64,000 nt of DNA, from assembly GCA_013339895.1 (NCBI GenBank), contig JABACO010000003.1, positions 9,528,909-9,592,908 of the forward strand. Reading direction: 5' to 3'. Origin of the DNA: Ephydatia muelleri. Lineage: Eukaryota > Porifera > Demospongiae > Spongillida > Spongillidae. This document shows positions 9,775 to 20,300 of the stretch, piece after piece. The position numbers and the translations under genes were made by a program. How positions within the stretch are numbered: position 1 is the stretch's first letter; each line of letters begins with the position of its first letter. The notes under the pieces are model-generated. The model saw only the letters and a program-made list of their open reading frames with translations. It was not told the DNA's origin and ran no database searches.

Positions 9775-10716
9775 TCATGGTAACGGTGCCTGGGACCATG
9801 ACTGTGATGGTGACTGGAGCTGAACCCTTGGAAACTGGACTATTGCAGCTACTGGTGGCCTCACCATTACAGGCTCTGGCTGATAGGAATGATGCAAGTA
9901 TGAGTATGAGGAATGGGATGATGAGCATGGTGAAGAAAAACATGAAGATGGATGTGTTGAATGACTTGAACATGTTTGCTGAGTAGAGGGACGTGGTGAA
10001 GAACATGTTGGATGACTTGAGTGGCGGGATGATCCAGGTGAATAGGAACATTTTGGATGACTTGAGTGGCGGGGCGATCCAGGTGAAGAGGAACGTACAC
10101 GTGTTGAATGATGTGAGGAACGTAGTGAACTGGAAGTTGGTGATGGTGACCGAGATCTCCATGAACTACTTGTAGATGCACTTGTATCTAAAGATGAATT
10201 TGAATTCAAATACTGAATTTGTGACTTGATTCTTCGCCTATTCCTAGGCTTTGCAGGTGGCATGGTAGCTGTGGCAGGTAGCATGGCTACTTCTGTTGCA
10301 GGTGGCTTGGTAGCTGTAGCAGGTAGTGCAGCTAGGCCTGTGGCAGGTAACGCGGCGAGTTCTGTTTCAGATGGTGGCTTGGTAGCTGTGGCAGGTAGCA
10401 TGGCTAGTTCCATTGCAGGTATCTTGGTAGCTGTAGATAGCGCGGCTATGTCTGTGGCAGATGGTGGCTTGGTAGCTGTGGCAGGTAGCATGGCTAGTTC
10501 CGTTGCAATAGCTGTGGCAGATAGCGCGGCTAGGCCTGTGGCAGATGGTGGCTTGGTAGCTGTGGCAGGTAGCATGGCTAGTTCCGTTGCAGATGGATTG
10601 GTAGCTGTGGTAGGTTGCGTGGCTAGATCCGCGACAGGTTGCATGGCTAGGTTGGTGGCAGGTTGTGTGCCTAGAAAAGTCGCAGGAAGCGTTGTATTGC
10701 TAAACATTGATCCCAT
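9775..10716 (-). CDS. Antisense 313-aa low-complexity ORF in the Sola-like element
   Basis: An uninterrupted minus-strand frame from ATG at 10716 to a stop near 9775. The first half is tandem Ala/Thr/Pro-rich repeats (ELAMLPATATKPPSAT type, 48-bp units with variants). Then comes a short basic stretch (KPRNRRRIKSQIQ) and a Ser/Arg/His-rich tail (SWRSRSPSPTSSS). There is no recognised domain. The start codon is only about 70 bp from the right TIR, and the ORF converges on the transposase remnant with the 102-bp repeat between them. It could be an accessory protein of the element or a chance frame in a minisatellite; the opposite strand is also open over 10226-10774. A 313-codon frame ending in a non-repetitive basic/SR tail favours coding, weakly. 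Confidence 0.4.
   Translation of the reverse strand: MGSMFSNTTLPATFLGTQPATNLAMQPVADLATQPTTATNPSATELAMLPATATKPPSATGLAALSATAIATELAMLPATATKPPSATDIAALSTATKIPAMELAMLPATATKPPSETELAALPATGLAALPATATKPPATEVAMLPATATMPPAKPRNRRRIKSQIQYLNSNSSLDTSASTSSSWRSRSPSPTSSSLRSSHHSTRVRSSSPGSPRHSSHPKCSYSPGSSRHSSHPTCSSPRPSTQQTCSSHSTHPSSCFSSPCSSSHSSYSYLHHSYQPEPVMVRPPVAAIVQFPRVQLQSPSQSWSQAPLP
10226..10700. repeat. 48-bp-type minisatellite (ATATKPP / GGLVAVAGS coding)
   Basis: The phrase ggtagctgtggcaggtagca recurs about seven times with variants at roughly 10265, 10310, 10380, 10470, 10555 and 10600. It is open on both strands, so translation alone does not prove coding. Confidence 0.85.
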
Positions 10717-10783
10717 CCCAATTAACGCGCAATGTAAAGGTGTGACTAAAATAGTGCTGAGTCACTGTAACTAATCAAAAAAA

Positions 10784-10915
10784 GTTTGGATAGCCGTGGT
10801 AAGACGGTTACATAATACTGCTCCCCACAACGTAAACAACACTTACTTTAGATTAGAGCTAAATCAACCAAGCTGAAAAAAAAACATGGCGACTTCAGGT
10901 TTAGCTGCGCATGGT
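10784..10915. repeat. Right TIR of the 7.4 kb element
   Basis: Inverted copy of 3482-3609, ending GCTGCGCATGGT. The sequence outside (10916 on) does not match the sequence outside the left TIR. Confidence 0.9.
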
Positions 10916-11105
10916 CTCTTCGGCTGCCTAAATTGCTATTATCTCTATAATTTCTTCAGGTTTTGGTAACAGGGATCACAATTACCTTTCTCGAGTGGTT
11001 GATAGTTAGATACCCATCAAAGACAATTTAGCACTATAAAGTGCATTATGTATCTTGGTTTTGTGAATGTACCACTGCGGAAATTCAAAATGTACTTAAT
11101 ACATT

Positions 11106-11309
11106 TCAATGTAAGAACATAATTATTGCTGTGCAGAAACAATAATTTCTTGTTCTTACAATGGCATAGCAAATTGGTTGATATATAATATTGCCCTCTA
11201 CCCTCACTTCATTTGTTGCATGAATAGATTTTTCCGAGTGTTCCGAAAAGATCTGTATAATTTGAGACAAACGATGAGAAACTGCCAAGAATTGTGGTGT
11301 ATGACCAAT
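11106..11309 (-). CDS. Ankyrin gene, probable last exon (repeat 8, degenerate)
   Basis: Starts after acceptor ctgcag with IGHTPQFLAVSHRLSQII, a weak ankyrin repeat, then a 40-aa tail to a stop at 11106. A GTGAGG donor at 11212-11217 exists, but using it would give a 92-bp exon that breaks the phase-0 rule of the other exons, so a terminal exon is preferred. No clear AATAAA is seen downstream before the transposon at 10915. Confidence 0.6.
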   Translation of the reverse strand: MGHTPQFLAVSHRLSQIIQIFSEHSEKSIHATNEVRVEGNIIYQPICYAIVRTRNYCFCTAIIMFLH

Positions 11310-14300
11310 CTGCAGGTAGAAAAATAATCGTATTATGCTGAAATGTGAATTTCATGTAACTTAGATTACAATATTAGGAACATAGGATTGCTGATACAAA
11401 AGGTATGGAATATAAATGACCATAGGGATGTGTCTGGATTGGCAGCTAAACATTTATTATTTCGATTCCTGGCTTTTAGTGTTTGAAAGTAGAACCTACT
11501 ATCCAATTCAAAAATATTTTTACTTTGACATTGGAAATCCAGGATAGATTTTATTCTTACCTGTGTTTATAGTTAAATAAATAAGTGTTGTGTGCCATAG
11601 TACTGTAATCTGTATTTACTATTACAGCAAGTTTTGCTTACAAGCACTTGAATCACATACAACATTTTGATTTCTAAACATTGTCCATGAGTTATGGAGC
11701 TATTAGTTTTTTAATCAGTACGACTTACATCATTAGGAGAATTCACATCAACATAATGGCAATTGAGCAAAATCTTAACTACTTCCTTCTGAGCACTGAC
11801 CACAGCTCGATGCAGTGGTGTGTTTCCATGCTGCAATAAATGAAGTATGCAGTGTAATATTTAAACATCTGATAATTTCATGCACGTTGAAACTCATTAT
11901 ATACTATGCCAAATACTCCACAATTCGAAAACATCAAAACAACACTTGCCAGATTCATGCGCTAGTGCATCACATAAAAAACCAATCATCTCCATGCTTA
12001 AAGAAGCTGTGTACTCACCTTTGTACGGCAGTTCACACTAGCTCCAGAATCAATGAGTGTATTAACACATGCAGTGAAGCCATATTTTGCAGCTTCATGT
12101 AATGGTGTAAGGTGAGCCTGGAATGGTATTTCACATAATTTTACTGTATTAAATTACATGCATGTACAAAGAGAATTGTGCCTAACAGTTTTCATATCTT
12201 TTGCAATGAAGAATCATAATGCATTTTTGTTGAAAAAGAAATTGCAATTTATCTCAATTTAGACTGACTTACGTTAAGCCATTAAAATCTGTACCAGAAT
12301 CTATATTTTAAAACCTATTAATAACTCCTCTTTCTAGCACACTAAACTGCCTCTTCAGATACAGTATCTCAATCTGTAGTTGCACTGTGTATGTATTGTG
12401 TGGGATCTATCAAAGGCACACATGGTGGTGAATTGTACAGGGACTTGATGCCATTTGTACTTCTGCATAGATTGCTCATTGTTGTAAACAGGTACAGGAA
12501 GTTGTAACTGTACAAATAGTGTAGCAATGCTACTCTTTGTGACAGCATTTGTAAAAAAAAACTGCTACTTGTAATCGCATCTGTAACACTTTTGAAGGGT
12601 AAAGTTAAGCGTATAAATAAAATGCAAGTCATGCAAATATGGCCCACTTTTAACAGTAATATCAAGTTCATGGTCAACTATATTGTTTTTTACAAGTCTA
12701 TGGCAATAATACAGGAACATTATAGTTTTGCCTTACGTTGTCCTTGATATTAACATCACTTCCTCTTTGTATCAGAAACTTCAAAATGTCCTCACGATTG
12801 TTACGAGCTGCAAGATGTAATGCACACTGACCATCCTGAAAGAATAAATAATCTTAAAGTGCATTGATGCTAAGGATTTTTAATTAGCATTAGCAAAGTT
12901 AAAGACAAACATTACATGGTTAAATAAGCATCAGTGATACACAAATATCTCAACATTTGGATTACTCAAGGCAACAACATTAGAAACAGACAGTATGACA
13001 TGATATCTCATTGTATTAAACTAACACGATTGTTTCATAATTTTTAAAAATGTTTAATTACATAGTACTTCTTAAGCTAAGCTTAGTTTGAAGATTCCAG
13101 CGCTTATATACATGTACATGCTACACTGTATTGCCTTATCAATTCACAATCGCGTGAACAAACCAGTGACGTCAAACATTGCAAAATTTGAATAAAAACA
13201 TGGCACCCAAAAAAGAGGGCAATTATCTTGATTATGGTAGCTGCAAAAACAAGTGTGAAAAAATTTCATTTAGCTCATGATTTAAGATGGTTTTCTTTTT
13301 CCTATGAAAGTGCCCCTTTTAAGTATGCAGAGGGAAGGAGAATATTAATTTTAGGCAGTAAAATTGAAATAAAGCTAGGTGGATGATAAAGTAACATCAA
13401 ACAGCTGTAATAATGGTATTTGCCATTTATTGTACCATGTATGGATTATGCATTGTATTTGGATCTAGCTTCAGCTATCGTTCGTTACATGTTGTTGTTG
13501 TATACTGTGGCTACCCAGAGTACAGTGGAAAACATTCCTTTACAACTTGCTATTGTGCTTTTGAGCTAACTACTGCTTATAGTGCAAAGCTAGTAAGAAC
13601 TCTCCTGTTTCTATTGCTTTGTGATGGATTACGTGCGCCATGCAGGTTGCATGGACATAAAAAGAACTAATTGAAAACGTCTCCTGAGCTTCCTGGTGTC
13701 GCTCCCTACTTCTGATGGGCTCCTTCATAGATCAATATTTCATTGCGGTGTTTATTTCTTTTCTTTTTTAATTTTCGTTGTAAAAATGAAAGTTCATTGT
13801 GTTTTGTTACTAACAAAACCTGGTGAATGTAAGTTGAGTGAACAGAAAATGCGACACGCGTTACTTGTACAAGTATCCAGACAAAATGTGGCTGGCATCA
13901 GTCCCGACAAGTACTGTTTACACAATCGACTATCTGCGGGAAGTATAAGAAACCACAAAGAGCAATACACCTGCTACTCTTGTTATACGCAGAATACACA
14001 TCACGACACTCGCCATACTACCACAAACATCTTCCAACACCATCATGTTAGTCTTCACATGAAAGTGACTTGTATCATTTATTGAGCTAATAACCTTAAT
14101 GGTTTATGAAATACACGCTACTGAATAATTACTTTTTTCAATATAATTGCAGCTTTGTCCACTCATACATTTGTCATTATAAGGCTGACAGAGGTGTCCT
14201 TGGCATCAAATTAAAGGCGATTATAAGTAGAACCTAGTTGTGATAATTGTTTTTTCGTGTCATTAAAGGGTTAACAAAGCATATTTTGTAAATTAGAGGT

Positions 14301-17300
14301 GTCTAGGAAGTTAAAATACAACCTTTTTTCATAATTAAAAGCCGTATCAATGCAAATGTTTGTATGAAATCAAAAGTTTGTGTATCATCAACCCCTGAGA
14401 ACCACATACCATTTAATGTGAGGACACCATTTTTGCCTCAAAAATTCACTATTGTTGACTTATGTTCTAAGTGGTGTTATGTAACTGCCTCACCACAGCT
14501 ACCCACGCTACAGCCACTAGTGGTTTAATAACCTACTGTAGCATGACTCAGCAGGAGTTTCCATATTTGGGCACATTTGCGTGCTTTATCTTTTCTCTCG
14601 AATATTGTTACAACTGCCACGTCGATACTTGCACAACTATTGTTGTGACCCGTTTAAGAAACAGCAGCAGCATGTTCACCTGCACCTTCATGTTGCGTCA
14701 ACAAAACGTATAAGAGAACATCAATCGTTGTACATGCTAAGTGGAACTGCTGATTTTATTACCAAATTACCAAACGATGCCTGTTATATTCAGCAACAGT
14801 AGAGTCTTGACAAGAACATGTTGAAAGGTATATTATTGATCACCGCATAAATACTATCCATAGAGCAACATTGTTTGCAATTGAGGATTCCCCCTCCATC
14901 TACTATGTAAAACAAAGCACCACAAGCTGAGACTATAAGCAATCCTCAAACCCATACCCTTAGCTTTAAAAACTTACATTATTAAGTATTTTATCCACAT
15001 TGATGTGACTGTCACTCAAGATTTCCTTAATACCTTCCAGCCAACCAATTTGTGCAGCAAAATGTATTGGTGAATTTCCATCCTACAGAGCAACAACAAA
15101 AAAGGTTCGACATTAAACATCAAATTGTGGTAATATAAAGTATTAGATAAATAATCTCATTAGTGTAAACATTGATACAAATACATGTACAGTTATATGT
15201 CATTATCAATACCCAATCCAAATGTCATGTTTAACTCTTTGAACGCCAAGTGCATATATACATAAATGCGAGAATTACCTGCCTCACCATTCATGCAGTG
15301 CTGTGTGTTATGTTGTGTTGATCAAAATCACTTTGAATACTATTGTAGATGCATGGAATTACAATACTGACAAGCATATGACCCCATAGTCATATAAGTA
15401 TGTGGTCCTGGTGTAAGCACATTTTGTGTGTCTTTATAACCCACTGGCACCTTGGAGTAAACAAGTATGATATACTACACTGATCTGGGCTACGCATTCT
15501 TGTTCTTGGAGTATTGTTGTGATGATTTAGTGAAGTCAAGTGAGGTCATCTGAATAATGGGGTTCTTTAGCCACACCTGGTTGTGTGTGCATGCATGCAT
15601 ATGCGCACTTGGCGTTCAAAGAGTTAAGAAATATTACATTTTTTGATAATGATAATCCACGCATGATATTGCAGTACACATCGCTTCATGTAGAGTCAGC
15701 GAGAAATCACATCCAACATTGCACTTGCACATGTAGGGTACCCTTAATTGATGCCCATTTTAAATTCTATATTAGTATCTATTAACTTTACAAAATAACC
15801 CACTTCACTATACTAGATTAGACTTTTTCGACCCGAAAATATCTAAGGGAATTTTCTGCTAAGGTACATGTAGATTAGGAAGTGATGTTGAAATAAGAGG
15901 CTCTGCTCTCTGTACTTGCTCTTTGCAGCATTCTTGACTAGCTCTTCTAACTAGTCTTGGCCACCACACTGATTGATAAGCTCTCTTCCGGCATTTAGTG
16001 ATGCCATGATGCCCAATGTGTAATTTGTCCAATCTGATGTCTCATGTCAATGATGTAAAATTACTATCTTGCTTTCACTTATCAGAAGACCCTCGCCAGT
16101 CATAAGCCCACTTGGCAACTGAGAAATGGTTCAGTGCATCCTTACTTGGCCAGCCTTCATGGACACACAACACTTACAAGGCCACTCAGAACAGTGGACA
16201 TTATGTTATTCTGAAGTTGAATTACATGTAATGTCAACGAGACGTTGACTGAAATAAAAGCAACCCAATGGGGTAATAAATGTGGTAAGTCAAGCTAACA
16301 CATGTCAGTGTTGATTTCCAAAAAAGTTCGCATCCAATATAATTTTACACCTGTAAGCCGAGTCAAGATCTGCTTTACTACTGGAAGAGGGTGTTGTTCT
16401 CTGCTAACACTCTCTGGTGAGATCTACACACAAGCACACACAAGCACACACAAGCACACACAAGCACACATTGCTAGCTAGGTAACTCCAATTCAACTCT
16501 AATTCTTGCTCTCCATTCCTTCACTTGTGTACACACCTATAAACGTTTACAGCAATGTCCACCACTACACCTGTGGTTGATGATCAGTTGGGTCAAGCCA
16601 CACAACAATATATAAAACTGAGCAGTGGCCAGAGTCGGTATCCTGCTTTAGTTTCCACTTGGAAAAAGCATAGATAATATCATTAATAGTCACAACCCCC
16701 CCCTCCCCCACTCAACTTTGTGACGGAAGAAATTTGTAAAACGATCATTTCAGATTTGGATACAGTAGCTCTTACTGAGCTCTATAGAGTTGGAAAATGG
16801 TGTCTTTTACTTTTTTCCCTGCTTCTCCCCTGAATGTGTACCCTTGAGGACCAGAATCGTAAATTATGCAGGGAGAGATGGAATCATTGTGGAGGCAGCA
16901 AACTGATCACTTGCAGGATGGCTGGGACGTGCAAGAAAAGGATTGGGTAATGTCCTCTTTCTCCCTGAAAAACTGCCACAAGCTCTACAAGTGTGTACTC
17001 AACATATGTACATGTACAAGTGCCTGCATTCAACTACCAGTGCCTATACAAAATAATACTCAATCAAGCCAAACAACTGCAACCAGTGCAAGTGTTCCAG
17101 TTCCTGCATGAAGTTCCCACACTACTATTAGCACACCAGAGGGGTCTGCAGGTTACTACCTGTATGCTCAACGTCATCACCAACCTCCACTTTTATTCTA
17201 ACGGGGGAGAGTATGACGACATTGTAAAGATGTGTGCAACATTAGCATGGTGAATAAACATGTGTGATAATATATCCTTTGACCACAGCTACATGTATAC

Positions 17301-20300
17301 ATATAATGAGTATTAAATAAGGGTATAGTAAACAAAATTGTAGCATGAATGCATACAATGTGGTTAAATTAATTGTACTGTACCTCTCCTGGAGTGCAGA
17401 AATCAAATGAATATTTTTTGAAGATTTCCAAACAAGAAAGCCGACAATGAAGTACAGCCTCATGAATTGCCATGTTGCCGATCTAATGTAAGTACAACAT
17501 TCAGAAAGATGGCTGTGTCATTTATACATGAACACAGTGTAACCAGCATAAAACGTATGTGCATAGGGGCATGGCATATACCATTTAGTTTAAAGAAATT
17601 AGTATGAGAAAAACAACAAGAGATATCCAAATAATGAGTTCCACACATCATGAATAGATGTGAAAGGTGTAAAACATAAGCTAATGAAAAATGTCAGAAT
17701 AGCAAATGTATGAAACTTGCCTCATGCACAAAGATGACTGAATTAAAAACTTATATAGGATGATTTCTACCAGTATGGTATCAAAAGATCAGTAGCTCCA
17801 GATGAATTTCATGAATGAATTTTTAAAAGGCACACAATTTTAAAACATGCACATTTTCTAACCACAAAGATCCTAATAACTAACATCATCCGTTTTCATC
17901 TTGTCAACTTCAGCCATTGACAGAAGTATATCAAGGCAAACTGCACTCCCACTTAAAGCTGCTAAATGTAAAGCTGTTGATTGCTTCTGTGAGATTAGGA
18001 ATGTATTATTAAATTGCACACATTGTACAAGCAAAATCACATTGAGTCATGAGAGCTGATTTCACCTTGTTAGTTATATTCATATTGATTCCTTTTTGTT
18101 TAAGAAGTATCACAATGTCTTGTTGGTTGTGCATCGCGGCATGGTGCAGTAGAGAATGACCATACTACAAGGATACACAGGAAACAATCAATGCAAATGA
18201 GAGAGAAAAGCTGGTTTAGAAGATGATTATCAAAGCAATAATATAAACTGCACAATTCATTTGCAGTGTGCTCGAGAACGGATCTAAGCATACATAATCT
18301 AAGATTTGTGTATGTAAATATAATCTTTTTATTCATAAGCCCCATATCAGGGAATGTGAGGAGTCGTGTTCTACATATAGTGCCTAGTATTATTCAGACG
18401 TGCATCTACAGTATAGTTGTGAGCTGTATTGATTTCAAGCATTTAGAAGACATCCAAACTGTACACCATAAATAGAACAACAACAATAATAGCACATGCT
18501 TACATATGTTATATTGTCATACCGTTGTATGTAAATATGTATCAACTGACATCGGAAACTCGTTCCTCCTTCAATGACTTGTGCAACGAAGAATTGCAGC
18601 ATCAGTTCTATAACAATTTATAAAATACTTTTTGCTTAGTATGTGTGTTTCAGTAGTGTTTATATTTGTGAGTGGGAATGCCCTGGCCTACAACTGGCCA
18701 GTGTGAACTGGTCATTAGTTTTATAATTATTGCAGCATAGGTGGCCCAGCAGCTGGACCATCCGGTGATAGTAATAAAACTCCAAGGCCACCTCATCTTT
18801 GTCATACATGTATGGCTATACATTTCACTATTATATATTTTTAATCATCATATTTGTTTTGTAATATAGATACAGCATACAAGTTATGAAATACATTATT
18901 CATATGATATCAGGGAGTCCATGTAGACTCCCTGATATCATATGAAGACGCTTCGAAAGCTCAGACAACAGAGATAATGCTCTCTCCTTCCCAAACTCAA
19001 ACGTAGAAAAATGGTTCTGGATCTGGTAAAATAAGCTTTGAGTGGATAAGAGATGTATTGCATTATATCTTTGTCACAATTGAAGCCTAATGTTAGCTGC
19101 TATGAAATAGCACTATAACAGACAAGTTACAAACTTACTGCCAAATTGTTTTTTTGGGGGGGTATTATGACTTTCTGAACTAGACTATGTTGAACACATT
19201 TATTTAACAAGTAACTAAACCTATGAGAAAGCTGGTGGTATATAGGATTTGAAGGCAAGAGGGGTGCAATAAGCAAGGAAACAAGAGAATTTTGTAATTA
19301 CTTGTTTCATGGATTTTTGTTAATACAATTGTCACGCAAAGGACATACAGTACCAAGGAAGTTGTGAAAGGTCTCGTTCCCAGACCTTACAAGATCATAT
19401 ACCAAGCATATACCACAAGCAGCATTGCTGTTTATAGTCTTAGTATAATAGGCAACACTGTCTCGTTCTCAGTAGCCTTGGCCACATCCTCTTTCAATTC
19501 CTCGTCCTCTGGTAAGTTTGCAATCTTCTCATACCTGCATCATCCTGGACGCTATGGTTGGGGGCTCTGAAACATAAAAGTAAATATTGGCTCACATGAT
19601 AATATGCAATATACACTCAGTATGATACCTGATCCCAGCTACAATGTCACTACCTGTTATCTTAATTACGTTAATAGCATTAACATCATGTAGAGATTCA
19701 CCTACTACTTTTCTATGCATGCTCAGTGCCTTATTATAGCAATGCAGCTGCACTATTGACTAATGTCACTAACAGCTTCTAGTACAGCCAACCTTCTGTG
19801 CAAACCACTGATGTCTGACTTAGATGTAGCAATGTGCTAACCTTATGAATAGCTATTTCGATGCCACCATTTAATTTTACTCCCTTAGTACGATATCATT
19901 TGGCTCATACAAGGAGTAGTTGCAGTGGAAAATGAATGTTATTATAAAATAATGTACATGTACTGCATACCTTATGCCTATGCTTGAAAAGCTATAACAC
20001 ATTTAACTTATGGGACTTTCGGTTAACATACAGACGCATACATTTATAGACAAAAAGTGCCACCTGATCATCTTAGTGCATAATTGATCATCGTCATACA
20101 TGTATATACATCATGTAGTAAGAACATAATATCAATGGTAAGAGTAGGTAGCAGCTAAATGTATGTGTAGGACATACCTTTGGGTGACTATCAGTAGTAC
20201 TCTTTCGATGGCATTCCAGTGTATAATTAGCCTCCCCGTATCACACTCTATTCGCCAAGCAATCAGGTTCAGAACTTTCCAACACCATCACCTTTTAGCA

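Larger units (their letters stand above)
3482..10915 (+). mobile_element. 7.4 kb Sola-like DNA transposon with ~130-bp TIRs
   Basis: Nearly identical inverted repeats lie at 3482-3609 and 10784-10915 (outer phrase ACCATGCGCAGCTAAACC, with only a couple of substitutions and a small indel). Between them are a transposase pseudogene (6652-8999, plus), a 102-bp tandem repeat (9105-9480) and an antisense 313-aa ORF (9775-10716). A hAT element is inserted at 3726-6579; without it the element is about 4.6 kb. I could not find a target-site duplication at these boundaries. The homology with 14080-14530 continues outside the left one, so the true left end may lie further left and the right end may be truncated. 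The Sola label is tentative and rests on the second copy at 28420-32061. Confidence 0.7.
15083..17383. other. Ankyrin intron with retroelement remnant and simple repeats
   Basis: Holds the integrase remnant at 15880-16165, a 10-bp microsatellite at 16425-16470 and a C-rich tract near 16698-16710. Two inverted phrases (ttaactctttgaacgccaag near 15232 and its reverse complement near 15610) bracket 15.23-15.63 kb and look like ends of a small ~400-bp element. No further exon recognised. Confidence 0.5.

Noticed and set aside
10226-10774. Plus-strand 182-codon ORF (GGLVAVAGSMASS repeats)
   Set aside because: Antisense of the 313-codon frame and composed almost wholly of the minisatellite; the minus frame has the longer non-repetitive tail.
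12369-12677. Minus-strand 102-codon ORF between ankyrin exons
   Set aside because: Same strand as the gene, but without ankyrin pattern or good splice sites. Left as intron.
16866-17253. Two overlapping plus-strand ORFs in an ankyrin intron
   Set aside because: No domain, no splice context, and it opposes the host gene. Likely chance.
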